Shown piece by piece: positions 12,036 through 25,450 of a stretch of DNA of 64,000 nucleotides; the first letter of the stretch is position 1; the number at the start of each line of letters is the position of its first letter. Under the pieces are notes generated by a model. It worked only from the letters and a program-made list of their open reading frames with translations, was not told where the DNA came from and made no database searches. The DNA lies in assembly GCA_015227615.1 (NCBI GenBank), contig JAALGZ010000047.1:186001-250000 (forward strand), written 5' to 3'. Both the position numbers and the translations under genes were made by a program. The stretch is from Labyrinthula sp. Ha (taxonomy: Eukaryota > Sar > Bigyra > Labyrinthulida > Labyrinthulaceae).

Positions 12036-14176
12036 AAAGATATACCCTCGTATCATTTCATTCTTAAGACTATATTTTCATTTCGAAACAAGGTCTGTGG
12101 CCGCACAGATATAAGTCTATCAAAATTAGATAGCCCAATAATTTTTAAAAAATTATTTTCCTATACCAAACTCGTTGACTTTAACCTAGGTTTTTGCAAA
12201 TGTTTCTTATGTTGATAAACATATTCTTGAAACTCGAGACTTTCAATAGATCTGTTTTGTCCATACTGACTATACATATCACTCCATTGAATTAGAAAAA
12301 TCCTAGTATAGAAATTAGTGGCGGATGTAACCCTAGTGAATAAAACTAAGCGGTGCAAAAGTTGCACTTTTAGCGAATATTAGCCTAGCACTCTTGTTTT
12401 CTTTCATGATAAGCATATCTTGCAATAGATCCTTTCTTGAGATAAGAAAGTAGGGTTCTATGATTCATTGAATAAGGTAGTTTTTCTAACACTTCCTTAT
12501 AGCTGCATCTTTCCGATGTCGAAGACGTGGGAAAATAATCTATATTCTGTACACGATAATTGCTGTTTTCAAGAAGGGTTTATCTATTATATTACTTTTG
12601 GGATGACATAATTAACGTTCATTCCTCAAGGAAGCCTCTTCCGAGTAATACTTAAGCATCATAGCAAAAGCTTGTGCCAGGTGGCTGTCCATTATAGAAG
12701 TGAAGTTTGGGTTGTGTTTTTAACCCCACATGCTAACAATCAACGCGCAGCACTATAAAAATACTATTCTTAGTCCTAGATTCAGCAAAATTGTAGAGTC
12801 AAAAGAACAAGAGCAGCATCGATATTTTCTTAACAGCTTATTTCTTCTTTACGTATATTCGTACTAATACTTGTTCCACTTTTCCTTATCTATTTCAGTG
12901 AACTGGAATGTTAGATATGTGATCATCCTAAACTGGGCTTAAAGTTACTCCGGTAATCATAATTTAGCCTTGGAACTCTGATAACAGATGTACCTAATAT
13001 GCAATAAAGTAACTTTACCACCGTTCTCAAGGTTCATTGGTATAAGACAGGACTTTCCACACCAACGCAAGCAAGGCTAATTGACTGTCCTAGGTAATTG
13101 CCAGTTTTTTTGTAAGATCTTGTTTGCCATTTTGGCGTCTGTTTGTAAGCCCTGCGAAGGAAGGATTTACGAGACAATCTGAAAAAGGGCGTCAGGGACA
13201 TACAAAGTGGAGAATACCTGTAAGGATGTTATTAAATTTTCTTTTTCTTAGGGAACGTGAAGAGAAGATGGTAAGTACAGAAACCGAATCAGACAGACTA
13301 AGAAAAAAACAGTTTAATCTGAGCTCTAATTAGCGAGGGATTGCTCCAGACCAGAATAACGCATCCACAATTGAAGTAGAGCCAGGGTGAAGCAGTTGCA
13401 TGAATCACCTATTCATGTACTTCAGCTTCACGGAATTTGTTGAGAAAGGCGACTAAATCTAGAGTGGACTCCAAATATTTCATACTAACCCAACTTCAGT
13501 CCAAACACCAGTTTTTTTTAAGCCTTTCTCCTGTTTACTTATTTTTAGAAACCGCTAGAAGAAATCAACATGAGCTAGTTGAGAAAGTGGCTCTACAGAA
13601 ATTTCTAGTGCAATAGTTATTCATTAGATATTGTGTAACGTTTTGCCTTCCACGGTGACGAGTAACCTCACCTGGAACAAAGAGCCAATCTACAAAAAAA
13701 GTTAAATCAATCAGAGACCTGGTTGTGTCTGCCCCATTCATAGTCGTGGGAAGTTAAGTGTGGCATTTAAGCACCGCATGAACATGTCTTCAGGTGGGAA
13801 GAAACAAGCTCTAAATCAATGGTTTTGTAACACTGCATGTTACACTGATTGTTTGAAGCTTTCAACCTTCTGCAAAGAGTGCAGGTTCATTTGCTAGAAG
13901 ACACCAAAAACTCTTGCGCAGCTAAATAGAAAGAGTCTATACGTTCCCTAGTACTCAATATGACTATTATGTTTCTTATTTTGTTTTAGGTATTGCTTTT
14001 CAGCAATGGTTCTAAATATTGCCTACAATTGATCTCAATCATAGAACTTAAACTTTGGTAAAGTTTTCAATTTAGCATTACGCCAGAATCCGTCGAAACG
14101 TCATATTCCAAGCGTCGCCCGAGAGAATAGATAATCTAAAAAATATAGGATAATTTTTCTTATCATTTATTATGTG

Positions 14177-14251
14177 ATCTCACCCATGGATAATATTATA
14201 GTTTTTATAAGATAATAGGTTTTACTTTAACATGTAACACGGGTGAGATAA
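14177..14251. repeat. 75-bp hairpin with GGGTGAGAT ends, within arm 1
   Basis: ATCTCACCC at 14177-14185 is the exact reverse complement of GGGTGAGAT at 14241-14249. A third copy of the core, TTATCTCACCC, lies at 15023-15033, with similar flanking words (TGTAAC, ATAATA). The set is mirrored in arm 2. It could be the remains of a small TIR element or paired protein-binding sites; the sequence does not decide. Confidence 0.4.
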
Positions 14252-15339
14252 ATATATGGTACAGCGTAGATACTTATACTTCCTTTCTAGGCATACTTAC
14301 CTGGAGATCTGAGGCTTGATCAAGAAGGAGCCTTGGCAAGGTGGAGCAGAGCATTGCACACAAGCTGCTGTAAGACCTTGTGAAATCACTATATGTGACG
14401 TTCAATCTCATAATTTTTTGAAAGAGATAGAAATATCTCACCGAAAATAATAAAGTAGAATATAACTTTAAAACTATATGAATATAAGCTTCCATTTGTT
14501 GGACGCTTTCAGTATTGAGAACAGAATTGAAGTTACTGAAATTAAACTCCCACTTTGTTTAACACTCAGCAATGTTACTTTTGTTCTTCAGAAGGCACTT
14601 CACTATGATTGTAGATAAACAAATGTGTCTACTAATGCATGCTAATTTCTTGATCACCGTGATAGAACTACACTGTTAATCAACAGGTTTTTAAACTTGG
14701 TTGAACACTTTCTGCAGTTAATTAGAACCAGATCGGTGGTGTCTAAGAAAGTGAATACTTCTCTAGCACGTTCCTGTCTTATTGCAGAGGCAATCCTATT
14801 CTTCGGGTGAGTGTTTATTCTCCAACTCCCGTCGTTGTTTCATAACAACTTTGAACAGTATATTTTACTTCTCGGTGGATCTTTCGATCCTTTTCTAAAA
14901 ATTATTTATTTCCTTGAAGCACTATATCTTGGCCATCTCAGATAAAAAGTATGAGACGGGTTCCATGATACAGGGCACGGATAATGTAACATATAATAGC
15001 TGGATTAATGCAATACAGTATATTATCTCACCCGCGTGAAATTATGTAACAAAGTTGCTCTTACTCCGCGTGTGGTATTCACCAAAAAAAATATGCATTT
15101 TCACAACCATTATATAATTTTATGACTATACTCGATAAGGATCATTTCTGTAGTATAATCAACACGCTATAACTCATATGAGTTGGCACCAAAAAATCCT
15201 TTGATGAAGAATTAAGCACAACGTTTTCGCGAAGCTTTTGATGAAGCGTTTATTACGTTAAGTGCATTCTGAAGGGGATACCAAAAAATAATTACTTGAC
15301 TAAAATCTAAAGAAGGTTGAAGTCATCTTAAAAGTACAG

Positions 15340-16840
15340 AGTTAACCTGGTGAAAGACTTATGTGTTAACTCTCACAGAGCTACTATTACATTTGCTGAG
15401 AAAAGTTGTAAATCAAGTTGTAAACATCTAGACGGAGGGGTCAGAAAACCTTAAGAACAACAACGTAAATGAAGATCACACATCTCTACTGAGCTCTACA
15501 CAAGCCCGTTTTGCTTCTAAGGTTTACAGTGAAACTAGAAGTGTTGATGGGGATGTGTTGACGGCAAAAACCTAAACAGCGACAACGAGGAAATGATTTT
15601 ATCAAGTTCAATCTCTACTACCTACAAAACAAACTGACATGGCTAGAAAGGACACCACATTGACAGTGATTCGTGTAATCCAAGCTAAGTACCGATACTA
15701 TGTGAAACTTGCATCTTAGTAAGGAGCTACGCCACTACTAGGCAAATGGTACTAACTCTGCGAACAATAGTCTTGGTAAAGCTACATGCAAGGAGGACCA
15801 GTTCTAAGAAATCAACCTCTTGATACTTTTTCTGTAAGAAACATGACAAAAAAACTCTAACTCAAGGTTCAGCAGTGTTGTTAATCCAAAATTCTCATTA
15901 ACCCGTCTAGCTCGACTGAGTTTTCTATCCATGCCCGCTTCAAGCTCGAGCTAATTCAACAGTTTCGCTCTATTTCTAACGGAGTATGGCCCGTAGTATT
16001 GGGTAAAAGGTAAGAAACTATTAGGTTAAACCCATGTAACTCAATTTGGCACAAGAAATTGCAAAAGCAACTTTGCAGAATCATGTGCCAGAAACAAAAC
16101 TGTACTAGGATAGAGCACACTAAAAGTACAAGAAGCAATGAATGTTGATGTCTAGCTTAAAGTTTTTCGTACTTCTCTTGACCAAAACTTGAAACTAGGC
16201 TGAAGAAGAATTGCAAGTTCTATCAGATGTAGCAAAAATACAAAACAGACTCCCGACACTAATTACTTAAGTTTCGGTAGTTTCCTCATAGAAGTAGCTC
16301 GTCCAGTCAAGAATATTGAAAATAATGTAAATTATTCCTGTCTTTTAAGCTGTATATTTCAACGCTCACGATATCTCTTCTGAAAAGCGAAAGAAAGCTA
16401 TAATAAAACACAGCACCTACAGAATAGAGTTTCAAGTCTTACTTCGTACTTAATCCAATAAAATCTAGAATTAAAGTCACGGTTCGTTCGACTATGAGAA
16501 AAACAGGAACAGGATGTTGGAAGATATACCTAAATTAGAACATTCGGCTACTTTATTCATCAAAATTAAACCTGAAGAATTATTATGCTGCCGCTGATGA
16601 ATAATCTGCGCCTAGAATTTACTCAGGTGTAATTTATGATGTAAAAGAAAAGCAATGCTACGTGGTAATATTAGTGAACCCTTGTAACAGTTAAAGCGGT
16701 TATTCTATGCTATTTCCATCTGTGAATTTTCACAGCAGAATTATGAACTATGGGTAGGAATGGGGATTCCTCTCTTGAGTTTAATAAGGAGTGCTATTAG
16801 TATTACAAGGACATCCGAAGTAAAGAAGAAACTGATTTAG
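15340..16840 (+). pseudogene. Possible decayed coding sequence in arm 1 (mirrored in arm 2)
   Basis: This part is somewhat less AT-rich than its surroundings. In the + direction it shows successive stop-free stretches of 35-50 codons in shifting frames, with protein-like composition. Examples are around 15892-16013, 16262-16385, 16484-16600 and 16686-16838, the last containing SQQNYELWVGMGIPLL. No family is recognised, and stretches of this size can occur by chance in three frames. If it is a relic, it had decayed before the arm was duplicated, because arm 2 shares the same breaks. Confidence 0.2.
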
Positions 16841-19143
16841 ATGAAAGTACGTACTAGAATTTCTATTTAGCAATGTTTTACTAAATTATAGAAGTACTGA
16901 TTCTAAAGATATATATTTTTCATAACCGCTTGGTCAATTTTCTATGTTCCTCTAGGTAAGTTTCATGACAGTATTCTAAACATACTAAGCATCATCAATT
17001 TAGGCAGAGGTCAGCAACAAGCTGTAGAGTATACGGACGTGCAGTACTGTTATAACATCCGTTTTCTTTCTTTTAAGATAGAGTATTAGAGTAGTACTTA
17101 CTTAAATTTAAGGCGATACAATAAAAGAATTGTAAACCCACATCGTTTTGCTCTACTCAGCCTCAGAAATTCCAGTTGTTACAAATTTGGTTCGCAAAGT
17201 GCAGATGAGAGGCAATAACTTATGTCCACAAACTAATCTTAATTTTAATTTTCTGACTTCTACTCTGCATTAGTCAGCTCTGTTGAAATACCTAAGTTGT
17301 CTGGTAACTTGAATGCTAGCCCTGTTTTTAGGCAAAGAAATTTTACTTCTGATCCTGAGGGCTGGAAGCCCGTGCTTAATTGTAGAAAAATTGCTTCTCT
17401 AAGCGTGTTCACATGCGTAAATAAAACTAGTTTGGATGACACTCACTACCAAACACACTAATTATACGGAAGCGGTAGGAAACTTACATTTTGTAGTGTA
17501 TCTTCAGGCAATGCGTTTTCCACACTTTGTAAGCTAGTTCTTAATACTTGTGCTTTGACTCTACCACCTTTTGGGAAGCGTTGGTTTTTACTTGGAATTT
17601 TTTTCTACTGCTACCATTCAATATAATACTAGGATTATCTCCAAACAAACGAAAGGAATGGATGTACCATTGCAACTACATTATATCTAAAGTAACCTTT
17701 AACTTCGTTAATTATAGTGCTAATGTATGCTTAACCAGTTAGTATTCTTGTGGGTAGTTTTAGAATACTGAGACCACTTTGTGTTTTTTAATTCAACTAT
17801 GGTACACTCAAATTTAGCAAGAAGAACTAAATATATCGTGATTTTTTTCGCTATTGTCAGAATGAAAAAATATTTTTTCTACACCCTTCCACTCAGATTA
17901 ACCATTGCTCCTAAGAGAAAATTACCCTTATTATTTCCGTACAACATAAGAACCTGTTCAAATGTTTGAAATGAATTCATAATTGAGCGTTGCTAAAACT
18001 TCTAACTATTTTCTTCCATGCAATCATAATCCGATTAAATGGATTATTTTATAATTCAAATGCGTAGATTAAGTTTTCCTACATTTTCCAATTTATATAA
18101 CATTCCTCAATGTGTGAAGACATTCCTGCAGATGAATAACAAGATAATCCAAGCTCTGTATGTTTTCTATATTCATTGCAGTCTCTTAGCTGGACTAAGA
18201 TGTAGTTCTATTCTGCGCATTCCATTACGTCAATGTCTAATTAACGGAGCTCGTAGAAACAACTATTGAAGAGTTGACTGTGTAGGTCTGTTTAAATCTT
18301 ACAACTCAAGCAAGCATTTAGTCTAACATAGAAGTTAAAGATCATGATCTAGTTGTTGAGGGTCAAGACAATACAAGTGTCAGCCACCGAATACTAGAGT
18401 ATGCAAATATTCAATAGCTGAAACATGATTTCATGGTTCTTGGGTAAATTTTGGATATAACACGCATAAAAACTTGATGTAGCGAAAAAGTACTTTTACT
18501 TTCTGAACACTTTTGGATACTCCTTAGTATATAGTACAACACAGTATAAAATAAATAAGGTCAAACAGGTACACACAAACTGAAGTACAGTTTAATTATA
18601 GATAGAATACGTTCTCTTAAGGGAGGTGTGCCCTTGTCTAAGGGTAGCAAGCTTCGTGCAGTTAGGAATTCCTTGTTGTACGTAGAAGAGGAGAGATATC
18701 AAGGATAAATCAGAGTGATCGCAGTGATTGACATAAATAAGAAGTGATAGGATTTACTATATCAAAATATAATAATCTTTTCAAATTTATCATTGAGTGT
18801 GATTATCTTCTTCAATATTGTCTTTTTCGAGATATATGAGATTAAATCAGTATTTACATTTTATATATATATCCGCGTGTGATATTTAAATTCTAATTCT
18901 AATTGACTATATCCTCTTAATATTACTACCTTCTTGGCCTACTGGCTTTGATCAAGTGTAGTATCTATTTTGTTTTCTGTGATAAGAAAACTGTGCATTA
19001 ATGTGCACATTATATATCACAACAATCTTTAGAAAGGGGTTTGATTAGAACTTAGCTTGCTAATTCTATCAAACAAAGTGTTTAGAGCCTTACACTTTTG
19101 CTCAGTAAAGCTACCCAGGCTTAACAGCCACCCGAAAGAAGCG

Positions 19144-22100
19144 AAAGGATGTTGTGTTGTTAATTCTGTATGCAAACTAAATGGAACTGAGTTTATAGGA
19201 AACTGGCAGAAACCAAAGTTTTACAGGTTGTTGCTTCATATTCTGGGAAAGTTGTACAAGTCTATAAAGTAATTTTTGCCTAACCATGTTCAAGGTTTGT
19301 TGCAGATTAAATGATTGTTTGTTAAGAGAGATATGTGCGGAGAAAGAGGAGGGAAGACATCTTAACTTGAATCTTCCATCCTTCTTTTTAATTACTTGTA
19401 CTCCATTTAGATTAAGTAAAAAGCAAGCTTGATCTAGTGATGCAGGAATCTCTCCACGTGTCTAACAAACAGTTCTCATGTTGTATATAGGGTTGAAGAC
19501 ATAAAAGTAGAACCTCTAGGGAAAGAGATGTCAGTGCAATAGTGTTTTTGGATGAAGTTAAACTTACGCGGCTAACAAGGTCAAATTTTATCCCTGGAGG
19601 TGCAGTTATTATTCTTGGTGCTCTTATTGAACCAACGCCGATGGATTCGGGTGCTACGCCTATCTGGTAGTATCTCAAGGATAATATTCCACACAGAAAA
19701 TTGTATCAACTTATCCCTCCTTCGAAAACTATAACTTGCTTATGTGTGGACCTTATTGTTCAAGTATAGTTATTAGAAAATCTTGATAAAACTTCCTCGT
19801 GGAAGGTCTGAGAATATAATACGTTAGGCTATTGAAGACAACTTGTATGAAAGAAGTATGTGGGCTTTTTTCTGGATGAGAAGAAAAAACCTCTATGTTC
19901 ACTCGTGTTGGTAATACTTGTTAATCAGGAGAACAATTCATTTAGGATGTTTTTCGGTTTCTTTCGTCTCTGTGGATAAAAAAGTGGTTAGTTTTCTAAA
20001 TACATCAAGATGAAAAGGTACTATGGGCCAATTACAGAGTTTAATTTAAAATTCGGTCAATCTAATCTTCAGAACCATTAACAGCAAAAAAAGAGAAGTT
20101 TCCAACAAATGTTTTTCCTAAGAAACAGGGTGTATAGTGTAGCTCTGTGTTCTATATTACTCAACTAAATTACAAACTTCAGAGTAGAAAGCTAGTTGTA
20201 TAGTCTGCCTAGAAAGGATTTCATTAATCTATTTAAGTGCTCTTGGATTTAAAGTGTTTGATAGGAAGAAAAAATTATTAGCATTCTATTCAATATGTAA
20301 GGCTGGTATGGACATGTTATAAAATTGATTTCACACACACACACATGATTAAGAGACTAAAGGAAAGAAATTATAGTTTAGAGACACAAAAACACCGTAC
20401 AATTTAAAATTATAGCAAACTAAGTATCAACGTTACCTTGTTCGTAACCTTAATTTTACCTTTGCTTAAAATAGACCCCTAATCTGCTTTACCAGTGGTT
20501 CAATACTCAAAGTAAGGAGTTGATAGGAAAAATGGGTTAGGCGCCCGTCTCAAGATAGCCTGGCCAATACCATCTTATTTAACCCACCCCTCTATCATTT
20601 CAAAAAAACGGGGAGGGGAAGCAGAAAGACCATATTTTGATTTATCAAATGTGATACCTTTATGAATGAGCTTGGTAAGATGAAGTCATGACCAGATGTG
20701 GACATGCTTTAGATTTTCTTCAAGATTTCTTATAGTCTACAAGTCTTAGTTTGATAATATCCGAGAAAAGCTTAAATTCTAGTGAAACGTCAAGGATCCT
20801 TAATTCCTACTGCGATCTACTTCAGATTATTATTATTATGAATTATATTAAGGTTTAGCCATTTATTGTATATGTAGTTAACACAATACCTTGAGAGGAA
20901 GTTTAGTTTTATAATTTAGTTTTAATATAATTAATAAGTGAAAGAAGGCAAAGACAGAACTTACGTCAATAAGTCTTAAAAAGGTAAGAAACAAAACATA
21001 ATAGTTGTAATTGGGTACTAGTTTACCTTCTTTTTCTTCTTTTCAACTTTAATGAGTCTTTCTATTGAGTTAGAAACCTACTAATGTCACCATTATTTTG
21101 GGAGTTAAAAGAATATTAAGAAACAAGGCAAAAATTAATTTCTTGCATCCTTAGTACTGGACCCAACTGAATTATTTCTACCAGGAGGTTATGCCGATAC
21201 ATTCATTACCTCCAACATAATATAATCTAGCTCTTAACTATTGCAGCAAATTTTTAATAAAATATAAAGATTCTTGGTAGTTTTGCTAAATTTGCCGCCA
21301 TTTTTATTTCCTGCTTAAGAAAGTGTTTCTTCACCTTTGCTATTGTGAACTAGTGCCAAGCTCAGATTTACTGCCATTTAATAACATTTGGTATTTAGGT
21401 ACTAAGTGTTCAGTTTTATCAAACATTATACAATATTTTCTGTATTTTAGCAAAGATCCAATATTAAGAATATGAAATAAATGGAATACTTAATAATTAT
21501 CATGGATGTGAACCACCTAACATTTTTTGAAGAATAATGTTTTGGTTTTCTTGTTAGGTGCTGTGTATATTTACATTTGACAAGAAAACAGCTTCGAAAT
21601 GAATAGGGCAAACTCAAAACCATCGTGCCGCCTTAAGGCCAATAGAATCAAACTATGAAAAAGCTGATTTATGAAATTAGTCCAATGAACCACAACTGTT
21701 ACTTCAATGCTAACTGCTCAAGATAGTCACATTGGAAAAGGGCACAGTCCCAATACACAGTGAGAAATCCGTCTGAAAGAACTACCCTTCTCAGCAACAC
21801 TTATTTAAATATATCTATCAATACAAAAACAGCTTATAATTATGATTCTCTAATAACAATTAATACTTATGCTAAATATCAAATTTTAACTGTTTAGCTC
21901 TCCAAGAAATATCAACAACTCTCTTGGATTTATACTAAATTATTTTTGCATTAGAATTGTAATGTTAATTCTCTCATGATTTATTTTATAACATGATATG
22001 TACTCTCAAATAGATGTTGCAAACTAAAAATATGCTTCTTATTCTTTTCAACAAAGGGTAGATAAGAAATCAACAATTTATCTTTGAATATCACATAAAA

Positions 22101-25100
22101 AATGTAAACTGAACCAAAATGTTTTGGAGGCAATAAGCAACCTTTACCAGTGTCGCGAATTTGTTGGTTTATTTTTCTTTTTAAATACTATTAAGTAGTT
22201 AAGAAGTGAGCTGCATATGTTCTGCATTCTATAATGTAGTGTTCAACTCTTTCTCGTTTTATTTTGTTTTCAACATTAACCCAACTTCTCTATCTCCGGG
22301 CTCAATACCACTTGTTTATGAAACGCAACATGTTTGGTCAAATATACATCACAATATTCAAGTATTAACCCATCTCCAATATATCCCTCCAGTAGCAGTA
22401 CTACGTATTCCTCAAGATATGCAGCGATATTATCTCTTGAAGATCTAATAAGATGGGAAAAAGATACCATACTGCTGTTTTTAACTTCCAGATGTCCGTC
22501 TCATCGAACTATGTGTGATGCATCAGAAATATCATAAATATTCTTTTTTCAAACTAACACTGGCATAGAAAGTAAACTTATTCATTAAATAAGTTTTTAC
22601 ATTTACCATTGTATTATAGTTTATTTTCGATCATCGTACCCTATTCAGCTCGATTTGTAAATTTCATCGACATATCCATATTTAAGGTATCGGACTGCTT
22701 CGTAACAATTTTTTTGCTGAAATCAACAATAGCTTTTCATTGTTAAGGGAAATAATTTATGTCCTATTGCTAAGATCTATTGCCGATTGGTTAACTCCTT
22801 TGATTCATAAGAAAATAAAGAGTTTATTTCTGCTACGCTAACGCTAATTTTTTTCGGTGTAAGATGAGTTATTATATATTTATCCTTTGTTCTAGTAGTA
22901 TTTTTCAACTGGAATAAAATCAGTTTCTTTGTACATGAACCAGGTGGGTAAAATAGCAGGCAAAAGATGAAAAATAACTTAAAGTTACCCAAGGATATAT
23001 CAATTGAAAAGAAAGCACACTGGAACCATAGTTGTCTGGAAATGATACATACTTCTTGGTAGTTGCATAAGACCAAGAACTCTGAAAAATTTATTATCCT
23101 GATGTAATTCAAGCCGACTTTTGTTTTCATTTATTAACACAATTCCGGGTACAATACTGGGCCGCACGATATATGTGAAGTATGATAATCTTTATAGGCA
23201 GACTATAAATAACTTCACTCAATATTACTTCGTATCAGCAGTCGGCAGTTATTTAACATAATCCTCGAGAAAGAAATCTGATTAAAACTATAGTTAAGTT
23301 CAATAGCAGTAATTACGTTTGTATAACGATACAAGAATGATGAGTTCAAAATAGAGATCTAATAACCAACTAAAATTCACATTCATAACTAAAACCTACG
23401 TATACCTTGGCCATAGGTACCTTTTAGAGATTGCAAATACATTTTTAGGTCATGTTTACCTAGTTCAATCAAGTTCTCAACCTTCACTGCAAATGTGTAT
23501 TTCTTAATTTGCTCAGCAACAAATATCTATTTCTAGCCTTTACATGCACTGAAATATTGGTCCATATTCTACCGAAGTTTTGTAAAACAAATTTATTGAG
23601 ATACTTGAGTAAATGACAATATGGATATAAAACCAGGGCTATATTCTGCCCAGTTTTAGCATGGGTAACTACTTCATATTATATAGCTGGCCAAGGCTTA
23701 GAACACATAGTGATGTAGATGCATTAACTGAAAATAGATCCCATTATAAAACCTGTTAAGGTTCAAACTCATCGATGATTTAGTAAGAATCTGGGGATAA
23801 CTCATTGTTATCACCTTTTGTTGTTTCTTTAATCATTCTTAGATGATAAGAAGCTACTGTTCGTGTGCATTAGCTGCTAAATACTGTAAATTAAAAGTAA
23901 GATTTATCTTCCCGAGCTTCGAACTGTTGTCTAGAAATAAATCACACTTAGCCTAAATATTGATACTCCAGCACAAATTCCTAGGACTTTTTGTAGTTAA
24001 ATTCTTAAATATCTGCAACAGGCCAGGCTCTTTTCCCCATAAAATATTTAATTACTTCTTTCCAAGTTGAATTCTACTGCTTCAAAGCTACAGGTAAGGA
24101 ATTGAACAAAGCCTCTGGTAACCACGTCGCCTGATTAGCCATACCATTTCTGTTAATAGGTACAGAGTTCTTACACCTAACCCTAAATGATGGCCTTATT
24201 GAGCTGCTCATCGGTTACTTAGCCGTATCTTCGTGCACAATACACCATTTAATCAAAATAGATACTTTGCTCAAGATTTTTGAAAAATCCTCAAGTTATT
24301 GAATAATTCTTCTTTGTTAATCAGAATAAAATACTGTTTGGCTTCACCTTTTGATTATTAACGAACTATTTTGCTACTTTTGTATCCCACGTGCAAATTT
24401 AGTTAGTTTTTTGAAGAGATATCTGTCAATTTCTAATTTATAATGGATTCTCATCAATGAATTGTTTACTCTTACAATTACATTTACAAAGAGTTTTTAA
24501 TTCCCTAAACGCAATGATACAGATACAATACCATTATTCAGACAACAATTGAATCCTGCAGGCTGCGACCTGTCACTTTAATGAGAGAAATATTCCTAAA
24601 TCTATGATTATACAATGGAGGTTAATTCAGCTAAAAAACCCAATAAATACTAATGGTTGGCAGCTCGACTTGAACACATAGATTTGGCTAAAGATAAACT
24701 AGTATAGATTTTCTTCCAAGGGGATTTGGTATATATAAATTATTCTAGTACATTGACATGAACCTTATCACCACCATTTCCTGCCAAGAGCACACGCCTT
24801 CAGAGTTTTGAAATTAATCAAGAATTCACAGGGAAAATGGCGTAAAAGTGTTTCGTGCCATAGAAAACTAGATTATACACTCTAGAGAATACTGTTACCA
24901 GTTACTTAACAAGTTTCTGTTAGGAACCGAATTACCCCATACAGGTCAGAGATTAGGAACCATTTGCGGTCTATCTCTATACCTCTCACAAGTCGGCAAC
25001 TGCTCCATCATGGCATATTAGTGGCTCATCTTTTCTGAGTTTGTGCCCAATGACACATGAACTAGGGTCCTTTTAAAGAAAATCCTGAAAACTGAGTTTA

Positions 25101-25450
25101 AATTTTGCTTATGAGATCAAAGTGCACCCAGAGCAACGCAAAACAAAGCCAGCCAGGAGAAATCTGAAGTCGAAACCTGAGCTGTGCTAGGTTTTCTTTT
25201 TTAGAATCTATTCTGAATAAAAGAAAATTTCCATACACAAATATCAAACTATGGAAGAAATGAAATAAGAAATATGAGCAATAGACAGCTACTCATGAAA
25301 AGTATCCATCAGAAAGAGATCTTATGGTCTTAACTAATACGCGTCTCAAACGAATAATGCATAAATGTAGATGTCTGAAAAAGACATTCCAAAGTCCCGA
25401 ATTTTATCGTACGAAACAAACACAAAAGAGAAGAAACCCAAACGATCATA
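19144..25450. other. Left part of the inverted-repeat spacer, mostly non-coding
   Basis: Single-copy, AT-rich DNA between arm 1 and the polycystin-like gene. It contains the unidentified split frame at 19177-19705 and a short, less AT-rich island at about 22200-22540, where both strands carry reading frames of 64-80 codons; I cannot tell which, if either, is real. A short (CA)n run lies near 20332-20345. Nothing else is recognisable. Confidence 0.4.
19177..19705 (-). other. Unidentified split reading frame, possible two-exon gene fragment
   Basis: On the minus strand a frame with IGVAPESIGVGSIRAPRI reaches a consensus donor GTAAGT at 19567. The matching acceptor GTTAG ends at 19462. Joining them in phase continues into a 94-codon stop-free stretch (19461-19177, ending TAG) that contains RGEIPASLDQACFLLNLNG. 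That run is long for DNA this AT-rich. The implied 106-nt intron is far longer than the 27-33 nt introns elsewhere in the window. No ATG is evident at the 5' end and I recognise no family. It starts only 34 bp from the inner end of arm 1. Confidence 0.3.

Larger units (their letters stand above)
12036..19143 (+). repeat. Arm 1 of a ~7.1-kb inverted repeat
   Basis: This 7108-bp segment reappears in reverse orientation at 32069-39173. The outer boundary is at AAAGATATACCC (12036) and the inner one at GAAAGAAGCG (19143); identity stops abruptly at both. Hand comparison gives about 98% identity in the outer 400 bp, including a 4-nt indel near 12435, and above 99% nearer the spacer. No transposase, integrase or other known gene is visible. 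No terminal inverted repeats or target-site duplications were found, which favours a segmental inverted duplication over a transposon. Small reading frames (60-73 codons) are preserved in both arms simply because the DNA is copied. Confidence 0.95.

Noticed and set aside
15171-15184. AACTCATATGAGTT palindrome as a regulatory site
   Set aside because: It is a perfect 14-mer but stands alone with no neighbouring gene, and one such palindrome in 64 kb of AT-rich DNA is not remarkable.
17260-18269. Small reading frames conserved in both arms (for example 17260-17442, 17781-17969, 18039-18269) as real genes
   Set aside because: They are identical between arms only because the whole 7.1 kb is duplicated. 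None has a family resemblance and silent sites are not favoured over others.
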